Shown here one piece after another: positions 18,301 through 30,300 of a stretch of 64,000 nucleotides of DNA. How positions within the stretch are numbered: the first letter of the stretch is position 1; each line of letters begins with the position of its first letter. The notes beneath the pieces were generated by a model, which ran no database searches, had not been told where the DNA came from, and was given only the letters and a program-made list of their open reading frames with translations. The DNA is from RGDT01 sp964630925. GTDB taxonomy: Bacteria; Planctomycetota; Planctomycetia; Gemmatales; Gemmataceae. The stretch lies in contig CAZVZK010000032.1 in NCBI GenBank assembly GCA_964630925.1, forward strand, positions 1 through 64,000, read 5' to 3'. Made by a program: the position numbers and the translations under genes.

Positions 18301-21300
18301 GACGCCGTCGTCGTTGGTCACCTTGACGGAGACGGTGTAGAGGCCGTCGTCGTCGTAGGTGTGGGTCAGGTCGAACCAGGGGGTGGTCAAATCATCGAAG
18401 GTCCGAGTGTGGCCGTCGCCGTAGGAGACCTCCACGTCCCAGAAGGCCGCGCCGCCCAGGTCGGTGACGTACACCGTGCGGGTGAATTCGGACCCCTCCG
18501 GCAGCGTCGCGCCGTCCCCGGCGCCCACCGCCACGGTGCTGTAGGAGGCGTCGCCGGCGCTGCCGGCGACGACGCTGTCCCTGCCCGCCCCGCCGATCAG
18601 GATGTTGCTGACGCCGGCCGCCCCCACCAGGGTGTCGTCGCCCTCGCCGCCGTCGATGGTGTCGCCGGCGCCGCTCACGCTGGCCGCCTTGAAGCGGTAC
18701 ATGAACAGCTCGTACGTACGCGGGGACGCGAACTCCAGCGGCGCGCCCTCGCCGTCCACGCCCCGGGTCGTGACGCGGACGAAGTACTCGCCGTCGGAAG
18801 GCAGTGTGAGGTCGATGATGATCGGGTCGACCGCCTCGAACTCGTCGTCGTTGGACGCCGTGTTGCCGAAGTAGGCGATCACGTTGCCGGCGGCGTCGGT
18901 GACCTCGATCACGCCGTTGAGGGGGCGGAATTGGCCGGGGCGGAGGAGGCCGTCGGAGACCAGCTCCAGGTTCAGCAGGTCGCCCTGCCGGCCCTGGAAG
19001 GAGTAGACGTCCACCTCGTCAATGGCCGACATGGAGGCGAGGACGCTCACGGCGGCCACGTCGAACCGCTTGCCGAGATTAAGGGCGCCCGCCCCGAGGG
19101 TGTTGGGGACGCGCAGGCCGACGAGGTCCAGCCCCTGGGCCGAGGCGACGTCGGCGTGGGGGCCGGCCGTCTCGCCCACCAGGACGCCGCTCTCCGCCGA
19201 GGCGTAGAAGGCCATCGACAGGCGGATGGCCTCGCGCTCGCCGAAGTAGGCGTCCTCGAACAGCGCGCCGATGCTGCTGCCGGTGCTGGCGGGCGAGGCG
19301 ATGATGTGCAGGTTCGTCTCGAAGGCGGACGCCGGGCCGGGGTAGGCCGGGTTGTAGGCGCCCGCGCCGGGCGGGTTGTGGATGCCGTAGCCGAGCGGGC
19401 CGAAGGCGTCGGCGTGCCGCAGCCCCAGCATGTGGGCGACCTCGTGGCCGGCGATGGTCGAGGAGGCCATGATCCAGTCGAGGGAGTCGCCGTACGGCTG
19501 CCCGGGGCCCTGCTGCCCTGGCAGCAGCCCGTTGGCCTGCACCAGCACCTCGCCGGCCAGGCTCAGGTTGCGGAAGTCCACCTCGTCCGACACGCCGCCG
19601 GGGGCCTCGGTGCCGTCCTCCTCGACGCGCGGGCGGTTGAAGATCTCGGAGGCGAACACCCCGTTGCCGCCCGTGGCCACCGAACGGGCGTGCGCCCGCA
19701 GGGCGGCCTCGGCCACGGTCTCGCCTTCGGCGGCCTGGATGAACTCGACGCGGAACCACCACGTGGTCGGGTCGTTCGGGTCGGCGTCGGCGCCGTGATA
19801 GAGGGCCTCCAGGCGGGCCTGGATGGCGTCCCGCTCGTCCCGGGAGTAGACGTGATCGTCGGTGCCGGAGTCGATGACGGCCCCGGTGACGGGGTCCGTG
19901 ACCACGACGTTCGTGTAGGTGTCGAAGTCGAGCAGGACCACCTGGGTGCGGCCGTTCCAGCCGCTGACCGAGGTGATGCGGGCGTCGCCGCCGGAGTCGC
20001 CCCGCAGGACGTTGGCCAGGTCGTTGCCGGTGATCGTGTCGGCGTAGGCCGTGCCGATCACGCCGTTGATGCTCAGGCCGCTGAGCAAGCGGAGCGACAG
20101 GTTCGAGGCGACCGTCTGCGGCGTGACATCACCGAGGTCCACCGAGACGCCGGACCCGAAGCCGGAGAAGTCGAGCGTCGCGCCGCCGAGGTCCGCCTCA
20201 CCGATGGTGAAGCTGCCCTGTGCGCCGGCCAGGAAGGAGTAGGTGTCCTCGCCGGCCCCGCCGTCGAGGGAGATCACGCCGCCCGTGCCGCCCACCGAGG
20301 CGCGGTCGGTGCCGGCGCCTCCGCGGAAGACGACATCGACGTGGTCGCCGGTGTTGATGAAGGTGTCTTCGCCGCCGGCCCCGTCGAACTCGATCCTCAG
20401 CCTCTGGGTGCTGCCATCCGCGAGGAGGATGCCACTCCCGGAGCCGGAGTTGATGACCGTGTTGGCCGAGGGCGTGCCGCGGACCGTGATGGATCCGACG
20501 AGGTCGCCGGTGTTGGTGATGACGGCGAAGTCGGCATCGAGGGCGCTGATGCTGGAGACGTTGTCGCCCTCGTTGGTCAGCCGGCCGAACACCGCCCCGT
20601 CGGCCTTCAATGAGGCGACGCCGGAGGCCTGGTTGGTCAGGGTGTTGAAGATCGACCCGCTGACGTCGATCGTGCCGCCCGTCGCGCCGGAGAAGTTCCA
20701 CAGGTCGGCGAACGCGGCCCCGGCGGCGTGGATGTCCGACTGGGTGGAGGCGTTGTACGCCCCGCTGAACGTGCCCTGGCTGAGGTCCACCGACAGGCCT
20801 GAGCCGTTGAACAGGCCCTGGTAGAAGGTCGCACCCGTCAGCACCACGTCGACGTCCGTGGTCGTGGCGTCGCCCAGTTGCAGGACGTGGAAGGCGGCCC
20901 CCGAGGCGTCGAGGGTGAAGCCGCTGCCGCGGAGCAGCACGCCGGTGGAGGCGAGGTTGGGCCCCGTCTCGACGACGTTGCCGTTGGAGGCGGACAGGGC
21001 GTTGGACAGGGACGGGACACGCAGGAACGTGGACCGGGGGGCCGCGAGCTGGCGGCAGGCGGCGCAGCCGCAGAACGACCAGTTGGTGTCGCCGGTGTTG
21101 AGCTGGCTCCCGGACCCGGCCGGGGGGGCGACGGGGATCGGGCGCGGCGTCGAGCCCGGCTTCGGGACGTCCTCGAGGAACTCTTCGAGCGAAGCCTCCA
21201 GGTCCGTCCGGCCGGCGTTGGCGCCGGCAAGGTTCACCGACCCGCCGGTGAGCTGCAGATCAAGGACGTCGAACCGGGCCCCCGGGGCGTTGATGACGGC

Positions 21301-24300
21301 GTCGTGGCCCTCGACGAGGATGCCGGTGGCGTGCAGCCCGGTCAGGGTGAACGTGCCGCCGTTGATGTCCAGCAGGGCGAGCAGGCTCGTGTCCAGGCCG
21401 GAGGCCTCGACGTCCAGCGTGGTGCCCTTGAAGAGGGCGAAGCCGGACGCCTCCACGTCGAGCAGGTCGGCCTGAACGCCGGTGCCCTCGATGTCCAGGG
21501 CGTGGACATGGAGGCCTGAGGCGTCGGTGTCGAGCGAGGTGGCGGCGACGGTGGCCAGCCCGGACGCCTCGACGTCCAGCAGGGTGCGAGTGTCGAGGCC
21601 GGTGCCGTCCACGTCGAGAAGCCGGACGTTCAGGCCGGTGCTCTCCAGGTCGAGGAGGGCGGTCTTCAGCCCGGACGCCTCGACATCGAGGGCGCCGCCG
21701 TTGAAGCCCGCGCCGACGAGGAAGCCCGTGCCGTCCACGTCCAGCGCGCCGGCCTTGAACCGGCCCAGGCCGGTGGCGTCGAGGTCGAGGCGGGACGCCG
21801 ACAGCCCGGAGGCCTCGACGTCGAGGAAGCTCACGTTGAAGCCGGTGCCTTCGATGTCGAGGCCGGCCGCGTCGATGTCCAGCGCGCCGAGCGCGGCCAC
21901 GGTGAGGCCGGCGGCGTCGATGTCGAGCCGGCGGGCCTTGAAGCCGCCGCCGTCGATGTCAAGGCCGAGGCCGTCGATGTCGAGGCCGGCGCCGGCGTGC
22001 AGGTGGAAGCCGATGCCCTCGAGGTCGAGGCGCTGGGCCGCCAGGCCGGTGGCGTCGACGTCGAGCCGCCTGCCCGCGAGCCCGGCGCCGTCGACGTCCA
22101 GATGGCTGACCTTGACGCCGTTGACGCGGAGGCCTGTGCCTTCGAGGTCGAGGCTCGCGGCGACACGGAGGCCGGTGCCGTCGAGGTCGAGGGCTCGTTG
22201 TGCCTTCAGGAAGCCGGTGCCGTCGAGGTCCATCCGGCCGGCCTTGAACACGGTGTAGCCGGCCCCGTCGAGGTCGAGGCCGCCGCCGTCGATGTCGAGG
22301 TCGCCGAGCCGCATCCCGGAGGCATCGACGTCGAGGAACACGGCGCGGAAGCCGCTGCCCTCAAGGTCCAGGCCGGTGCCGTCGGTGTCGAGGCCGGTGC
22401 CGTCCACGTCGAGCGCGCCGACCTTGAGCGCCGCGAGGCCGGCGGCGTCGAGGTCGAGCCGGGCGGCGCGGAGGCCTGCGCCGTCGACGTCGAGGCCGAC
22501 CCCGTCCGTGTCGAGGGCGGTGAAGGTGGCGTGGAAGCCGGAGCCCTCGAGGTCGAGGGAGGCGGCCTTGAGGCCGCTGGCCTCGAGGTCGAGCCGGCCG
22601 CCGGGGAGGGACAGGCCGCCCCCGTCGATGTCGAGGCTGTGGAGGCTGAGGCCGGCGGCCTCCAGGTCGAGGCCGGCGCCGTCAACGTCGAGTGCCTTGA
22701 GCCGGGAGAGGCCGGAAGCCTCCAGGTCGAGCAGGGACAGCGCGAGGCCGGTGCCCTCGATGTCGAGGGCGGCGGCCTTGAGGCCCGTGGCGTCGGTGTC
22801 GAGGGCGGTGGCGGTGACGAAGGCAAAGCCGGAGGCGTCGAGGTCGAGGAGGGTGCGTGCCAGGCCGGAGGCGTCGGTGTCGAGCAGGCGGGCGTTGAGG
22901 CCGGTGCCTTCGAGGTCGAGCAGGCCGGCCTTGAGGCCGGTGGCCTCCACGTCGAGGCCCGCGCCCCGGATGCGTGCCAGGCCGGCGGCGTCCACGTCGA
23001 GGAGCCGGGCGTTCAGGCCGGTGCCCTCGATGTCGAGGAGGTTGACGTGCAGGCCGGCCGCGTCGGTGTCGAGTGACGTGGCGAACAGCGTGGCGAGCCC
23101 GGCCGCGTCGAGGTCGAGTAGGCTCCGCGACAGCCCCGAGGCGTCGGTGTCGAGCAGGTTGGCGTGGAAGCCGGTGCCTTCCAGATCGAGCTGGCCGGCC
23201 TTGAGGCCGGTGGCGTCGAGGTCGATGGAGGTGGCCCCGACCCGCAGGCCGCTGGCGTCGATGTCGAGGCGTCCCGCGCTGAAGCCCGTGGCCGCCAGGT
23301 CCAGCCCCATGCCGTCCAGGTCCAGCGCGCCGCTGGTGCGGATCACGGCGAGGCCGGAGGCCTCGACGTCGAGGAGCCTGGCGTCGAGGCCGGTGCCCTC
23401 GATGTCCAGCAGGCTCGTCACCTGCCCGTTGACCGAGAACGCCCCCGCCTTCACGGAGGCGAGGCCGGCGCCGTCGATGTCCAGGCGGGTCGCGCGGAAG
23501 CCGGTGCCCTCGAGGTCGAGGCCGGTGGCGTCCAGGTCGAGGAGGTTCAACCTGAGGCCCGTCGCCTCGATGTCCAGCTTGCCGCGCACCTTCAGCCCCG
23601 TCCCGTCCACGTCCAGGCCGGTGCCACGCATCGACAGCCCGATGGCGTCGAGGTCGAGGAGGCTGGCGCGGAGGCCCGCGCCGTCGATGTCGAGCTGGTT
23701 GACGTGCAGGCCGGAGCCGTCGAGGTCGAGCCCCGTGGCGAAGACGGAGGCGAAGCCGGAGGCGTCGACGTCGAGCAGGCCGCGGGAGAGGCCGGCGCCG
23801 TCGAGGTCGAGGAGGCTGGCCCGGAAGCCAGAGCCGTCCAGGTCCATGCGCGCCGCCCTCAGGCCGGCGGCTTCCAGGTCCAGGCCCGTGCCGTCCAGGT
23901 CCATGCTGGCGAGCTTGAGGCCGGAGCCGTCCACGTCGAGGAGGTTGAAACGCAGGCCGCCCGCGTCGATGTCCAGCCGGCTCCCGGCCAGCCCGGCGCC
24001 GTCGATGTCCATGCCGGCGATACGGAGGCCGGAGCCGTCCACGTCCAGGCTCCCCAGGCGGAGGCCCGCGGAGTCGATGTCCAGGTTCGCGGTCCGCAGG
24101 CCGGTGCCGTCGAGGTCCAGGCCCCTGCCGCGCAGCGAGAAGCCCGAGGCCTCGAGGTCGAGCAGCGAGGTGGTCTTGCGCAGGCCGCTGGCGTCCACGT
24201 CGAGGCGGCCCAGGCTCAGGCCGGTGGCCGCGAGGTCCAGCCCCGTGCCGTCCACGTCGAGAGAGCGCACGAACGCCAGGCCGGAGGCCTCGACGTCGAG

Positions 24301-27300
24301 GAGGCTGGCGTCGAGGCCGGTGCCCTCGATGTCCAGCAGGCTCGTCACCTGCCCGTTGACCGAGAACGCCCCCGCCTTCACGGAGGCGAGGCCGGCGCCG
24401 TCGATGTCCAGGCGGGTCGCGCGGAAGCCGGTGCCCTCGAGGTCGAGGCCGGTGGCGTCCAGGTCGAGGAGGTTCAACCTGAGGCCCGTCGCCTCGATGT
24501 CCAGCTTGCCGCGCACCTTCAGCCCCGTCCCGTCCACGTCCAGGCCGGTGCCACGCATCGACAGCCCGATGGCGTCGAGGTCGAGGAGGCTGGCGCGGAG
24601 GCCCGCGCCGTCGATGTCGAGCTGGTTGACGTGCAGGCCCGTGGCGTCGGTGTCGAGTGCGGTCGCGAAGACGGAGGAGAATCCCGCCCCGTCGATGTCG
24701 AGAAGGCTGCGCGACAGCCCCGCGCCGTCCACGTCGAGGAGGTGGAACCTGAGCCCCGTCGCCTCGATGTCGAGCTGGCTGCTCACGCGCAGGCCGGTGC
24801 CGTCGATGTCCAGCCCGCTGCCGCGGGCGGAGAAGCCGGCGGCGTCCACGTCGAGCAGGCTGGCGCGGAGGCCCGTCGCGTCGATGTCCAGGAGCTGGGT
24901 CCGCAGGCCGGTGCCGTCGATGTCCAGGCCGGTGCCGCGCAGCGACAGCCCCGTGGCCTCGACGTCCAGGAGTGTCGAACGCAGCCCGTTGGCGTCGATG
25001 TCCAGCAAGGATGTGCGCAGGCCGGAGGCGTCGATGTCGAGGTTGCTGCCGGACAGCCGGGCGTAGCCGGCCGCGTCGATGTCGAGGTCGTTGAGGTTGG
25101 CCTTGAGGCCGGACGCGTCGATGTCGAGCAGGGAGGTGCGCAGGCCGCTGGCGGTCAGGGTGCGGAAGCCGGCGGCGTCCACGTCGAGCGAGCTCTTGAC
25201 CGTCGCGAAGCCGGTGGCCTCCACGTCGAGGAGGCTGGCCCGGAGGCCGGAGGCGTCGATGTCGAGCTGGTTGGCGCTGAGGCCGGCCGCCTCGATGTCG
25301 AGGGAGGCGAAGCGGGCGCTGGTGGCGGTGAGGCCCAGGTTGCTGCCGACGCTGCGGAAGCTGGTGGCGGCGACGCCGCTCACGTCGATCGCCAGGTTCG
25401 AGCCGGTGTTCGCGAACGAGGAGAAGTTGGTCGCACGCAGGGCGGCCAGGTCGGAGCCGGTGTTGGTGATGACGTCGTCGCCGCCGGAGCCGCCGTCGAT
25501 GGTGAGGCCGTAGCTGATGCCCGAGCGGGAGTTGGTGAAGTAGTCGGTCTCGCTGCCGCCGGTGACCGCCTGGAAGTTGCCGACCAGGGTGACCTTGTCG
25601 CCGCGGGCGTCCACGGTCTGGGCGAAGTCCCTGTTCTGGGCGCCGATGAGCCGCAGGGCGTTGGCGGGGATGTCGGCCTGGAGGGCGTAGGCCGCCCACG
25701 GGAAGTGGACGGGCGCGCCGGGGAGGGCGGGGAAGTCAGCGATGGACAAGGCGAGCGAGGCGGGGCCTGCCGGGCTGGTCACCACCAGCCGTCCGGAGGG
25801 GTCGAGGCGGGCCGTGGCGCCCGGGAATTGGGCGGTGACGGCGTCGAGAAGGGTCTGGAAGGTGGTGGCCGGGTTGATGTCGAGGAGGAAGTCCACGGGG
25901 GCACCCAGCGTGGTCTGGCCCGTGAGGCGGAGCTTGTCGCCGAAGTTGTAAGGCATCGTGATGCCGACGAGGTCGTTGAGCCTCGTCGTGGCGTTGGCGG
26001 CGCCGGCCACGGTGCGGAACGGGGAGGCGCTGACGAGCGTGGGGTTGCTGACGTTCAGGCCGGTGATCGCCGCGCCGCTGAACCCGATGTCGAAGGCGTC
26101 CGCCTGGCTGCCGATGCTGAACGAGGCGGAGGCGAAGGTCAGGGAGTTGTACCCGCCACGGTCCACGACGACGATGTCGCTGCCGGGCACGAGGTCGACG
26201 TTGTTGGAGCCGGTGCCCAGGATGATGGTAATCTGGTCGCCCGTCTGCTCGGTGGCCGATCCGGGCTTGACGATGTCACTCTGGCCGCCGACGTTGCTGC
26301 CGATCAACACGTCGGAGCCGCCGCCGCTATTCAGGAACGTCCGCAGGTACATCCGGTCGGCGTTGAGCACGTCGTCGCTGCGCTGGCCCCAGGCCTTGAC
26401 GATGCCCAGGCCGGCGGAGGCGAAATCGAGCACCTGCGTGGAGACGATGTCCGGGATGTCGGCCTGGGGCGCGTAGGCCGCCCAGCCGAGGTGGCCGCCG
26501 TTGCCGGCCTCATCCGCGATGGACAGGTCGAGCGTGGAAGGCCCGTCGACGTTCGTGACCACCAGCCGGCCGAAGGGGTCGATGTGGGCCGTGGTGCCGG
26601 GGTAGTTCTGGGTGATGGCGTCGAGCAGGTCCTGGAGGGTGGAGGCCGCATCGACGTCGATGAGGACGTTCACGGGGGCGTGGAATCCGTTCTTGCCCGT
26701 GATCCGGAGCCGGTCGCCGGCCTGGTAGGCCCCCGTGACCCCGACGAGGTCGTTGAGCAGCGTCGTGGCGTTGGCGGCACCCGCCACGGTGAGGAACGGG
26801 GCGGTGGTGAAGGTCGGCGAGCTCAGGTCCTGGAGCACGACGTGGACGGGGCCGCCGGTCGTGGCCTGGGACAGCTCGATGTTCGACCCGGCCGTCGAGG
26901 CGCCGATGGCGAGGGTGTACCCGCCCGACAGCAGGGCGACGCGGGTGATGAACACCTTGTCGTCGGCGGAGCTGCCGGCGTCGTTGACGGTGAGGTGGGC
27001 GGGGTCATCGAGGACGCCGCCGTCCTTGTCGTCCACCCGGAGGAGCCGGACCTGGTACTCACCCTCGTGGCGGTAGATGTGCTGCACCTGGGTGCCGCTC
27101 TTGACAGTCAGCACCTCGTCCGTCGAGCCGTCGCCCCAGTTGACCGTGAACTTGAACAGCCCGGCCTGATCAACCGGTGAGGCGTCGACGGCGTCGAGCT
27201 GGAACAGGATGGCCTGTCCGCGGACCCCCAGCACCCGGCCCTGAGCGTCGTACGTGATGGGCAGCGTGCCGCCGCCCTCGTTGAAGCCCGGCACGACGGA

Positions 27301-30300
27301 GATGCGCCCGGAGGAAGGGGCCACGTTGAGGACCGTGACGGACGTGTCGTCGGTGTCGCTCTCCCCGTCCTTGTCGGTGACGGTGACGGAGATGGTGTAA
27401 GGCGCGTTGCCGGGGAGGTTGTCGAGGTAGCGGTGCGTGACCCCGTTGAAGCTCAGGACGTTGGCGCCGAGGTCGAGCTGCTCGCTCGTGCCGTCGCCCC
27501 AGTTGATGAAGACGGTGTGCGTGTCCAGCGTGCCGGGGTCGGCGAAGGTGCCCGACAGGGACACCGTCCCGTTCTCGTCGATCTGCGTCAGGTCCGTGTT
27601 GACCGAGAGGCCGCTCGGCGCCACGTTGTTCACCGTGACCAGCAGCTCGTCGGAGGTGACGCCGCCGTAGTCGTCCGTCACGGTCAGGCGGACGGTGTAC
27701 TCGCCGTTGTCGAGGAAGCGGTATGTCGGCTCCGCGAGATCCGAGGTCGAGCCGTCCCCGAACTCCCAGAAGTACGTCCAGCCGTCGCCGTCGTTGTCGG
27801 ACACGGACGCGCTGAAGTCGATCTCGTCGTTCTCGTCGATCGTCCAATCGCCCCCGACATCGACCGTCGGCAGGTTGTTCTGCCGCAGGGCGAGGGAGAA
27901 TTCGGACGTGCTGCCATCCGCCGCCGTCGCCGTGGCCGTGACGAAGTAGTGCCTCGGAAGGGCCCAGCCGAGCTCGGCGCTGAAAGCACCGTCGCCCGAC
28001 GCATCGGTGTCCACATCCCACGAGCCCAGGTAGATGGCCCCCTCGCCGTAGCCGGACGGGCTCGGCTCGTCGCTGGCGTAGAAGTCGAGGATGAACGACG
28101 AGCTCGCCACGCTGTTCAGCGTTCCGGTGATGGTGACGACTCCGTCCCACACCGTGGCGGCCGCCAGGACCGGGAAGTTCTGCAGGCCGTTGGCGCCGGC
28201 GTCGCCGTCGCCGGCGTCGTTGGCCGTGACCCCGTGCGCGCCGAGGTCGATGCCGAGGTCGGACCCGTCGCCCTCGTTGTCGTGGATCGAGTTGCCGACG
28301 ATGGTGTTGCCCGAGCCGGACTCCACCCGGACGCCACAGAAGCCGCCGATGCCGCCCCCGCCCGCGGCCGGCGGGTTGAACGCGATGACGTTCCCCTCGT
28401 CGGCGTCGCGCCCGCCGATCAGGTTGCCGGACGCCGCGGACGTGATGAGAACGCCCGCCCCGGCGTTGCCCAGCGCGGAGGAGCCGTCGGCCGCGACGCC
28501 GATGAGGTTGCCCTGGACCGCGTTGCCCGTGGCCGCCGTGCCGCTGATCTTGACGCCGTGGCCCGTGTTGCCGCTGATGACGTTGCCGAGGACCACGTTA
28601 TCGGCCCCCTCGTTCAGCCAGATGCCGTCGCCGCCGTTGCCCGCGGCGGCCGACCCGGAGGCATCGGTGCCGATGTAGTTGCCCTGGATGGTGGTGCCGG
28701 CCGCCCCGGTGGCGATGACGATGCCCGACGCGCCGCTGCTGGCGATGACGTTGCGCTCTTCCTCGGTGTCGCCGCCGATGACGTTGCCGGACGAGCCGCC
28801 CTCGATGAGGACGCCGTGCTGCGTGTTGCCGAGGGCCGTCGTGCCGTCGAGGCCCAACCCGATGAGGTTGCCGGCGATGACGTTGTTGTCGGCCTCGTTC
28901 ACCCAGACGCCGCTGCCGGTGTTGCCGGAGATGACGTTGCCTTCCACGTCGTCGTCCGTGCCGTCGCCGTCGGTGCCGATGCGGTTGCCGGAGGACTGGT
29001 AGACGTAGACGCCCGTCCGGGTCGGGCCGTTGCCGTTGCCGATGGCCTCGAGGCCGTCCTTGTCGGTGCCGATGAGGTTGCCCGTGACGACGGTGCCGGT
29101 CGTGGTCGCGAAGCTGATCTCGACCCCACGGATGTCGTGGCCGCTGATGACGTTGCCGGTGAGGACGGTATCGACGGCGCCCGCGATGCCGCCGGTGATG
29201 CGGACGCCGTAGGCGCTGCCGAGGTCGTACTCGCCGGTGATGTCGGTGCCGATGTAGTTGCCCTGGATGACGTTGCCCGTCGCGGCACCGAGGGCGTCGC
29301 TGTAGACGTAGACGCCGACGCTGGTGTTTCCGGAGATGACGTTGCGCGCCATCGGGTCGTCGCCGCCGACGGTGTTGCCGCTGGCACCGGAGGCGAACCC
29401 GACGCCGTGGTAATTCGCGAGCGCCGTGGTGCCGTCGGGGGCGAGGCCGATGAGGTTGCCCTGGATCAGGTTGCCCGTGGCGTTGTTGCCGATGACGGAG
29501 ATGCCGAAGCCGCTGGTGTTGCCGCTGATGACGTTGCCCGGCCCCTCGCCGGCGACGGACGTGAGCCCGCCGATGGTGGTGTTGTAGGCGCCGTCGATGC
29601 GGACGCCGTACGCCCCGTTGGTGATCGACCCGGTGCCGGATGCGTCGGTGCCGATGTAGTTGCCCTGGACGACGTTGCCGCCGTAAGAGGCGATGTAGAC
29701 GCCCCGGTCGCCGCTGCCGCTGATGATGTTGCGTGCCCCCGGCGTGGTGCCGCCGAGGGTGTTGTTGGGGGCCGTGAGCGCGACGCCGGCGTAGGCGTTG
29801 CCGAGGGCGAACATGCCCGTGGCGTCGGTGCCGATGAAGTTGCCGGCGATGGTGTTGAACTGCGAATTGGACTCGACGCTGACGCCACGGCCGACGGCGA
29901 GGGAGATGTTGCCGGTGGTGGCGCTGATGACGTTGCCCGACCCCTCGGTCTCGCCGCCGATGATGTTGTCGTGGGCGCTGTTGAGGATGCGGACGCCGAA
30001 GGAGGCGTTACCCAGCGCCTCGTCGCCGTCGGCGGTGAGGCCGATGTAGTTGCCGAGGACGACGTTGTTGGCCGTGCTGGAGCCGTCGATGGCGACGCCG
30101 CCCGTGAGGTTGGCGCTGATGACGTTGCGGACGGCCGGATTGGTGCCGCCGACCGTGTTGCCGGACGCGCCGGCGGCGATGCGGACGCCGAAGCCGGCGT
30201 TGCCGCGGGCGGCCGAGCCGGTGGAGTCGGTGCCGATGAAGTTGCCCTGGACGACGTTGCCCGTCGCGGAGGCCCCGGTGATCTCGATGCCGTCGGCCGC

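Larger units (their letters stand above)
21350..25320 (-). repeat. LD array: ~104 short acidic 'LD-x-(D/E)-x-x-G-(L/F)' units
   Basis: About 1,320 residues of the giant protein consist of an 8-residue core, L-D-(I/V/L/T)-(D/E)-(A/G)-(T/S/A/G)-G-(L/F), e.g. LDIDASGL, LDVEATGF, LDLEGTGL, LDTDATGL. The cores are separated by 0-12 residue linkers such as RASL, HVNQ, SMRGTG, KVRGK or ASVFATA. By eye I count about 104 cores, averaging 12.7 residues apart. There are no Cys and almost no aromatics, and two acidic residues per core. It matches none of the families I know (pentapeptide repeats have a strict 5-residue period; RTX has GGxGxD). Alternating polar/apolar residues and an invariant Gly suggest a beta-solenoid with acidic outer faces, but that is inference. 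Confidence 0.85.

Noticed and set aside
21350..25320. CRISPR-like or satellite DNA repeat
   Set aside because: The repetition is at protein level, in frame, with variable spacing and synonymous codon differences; there are no spacers of constant size and no cas genes.
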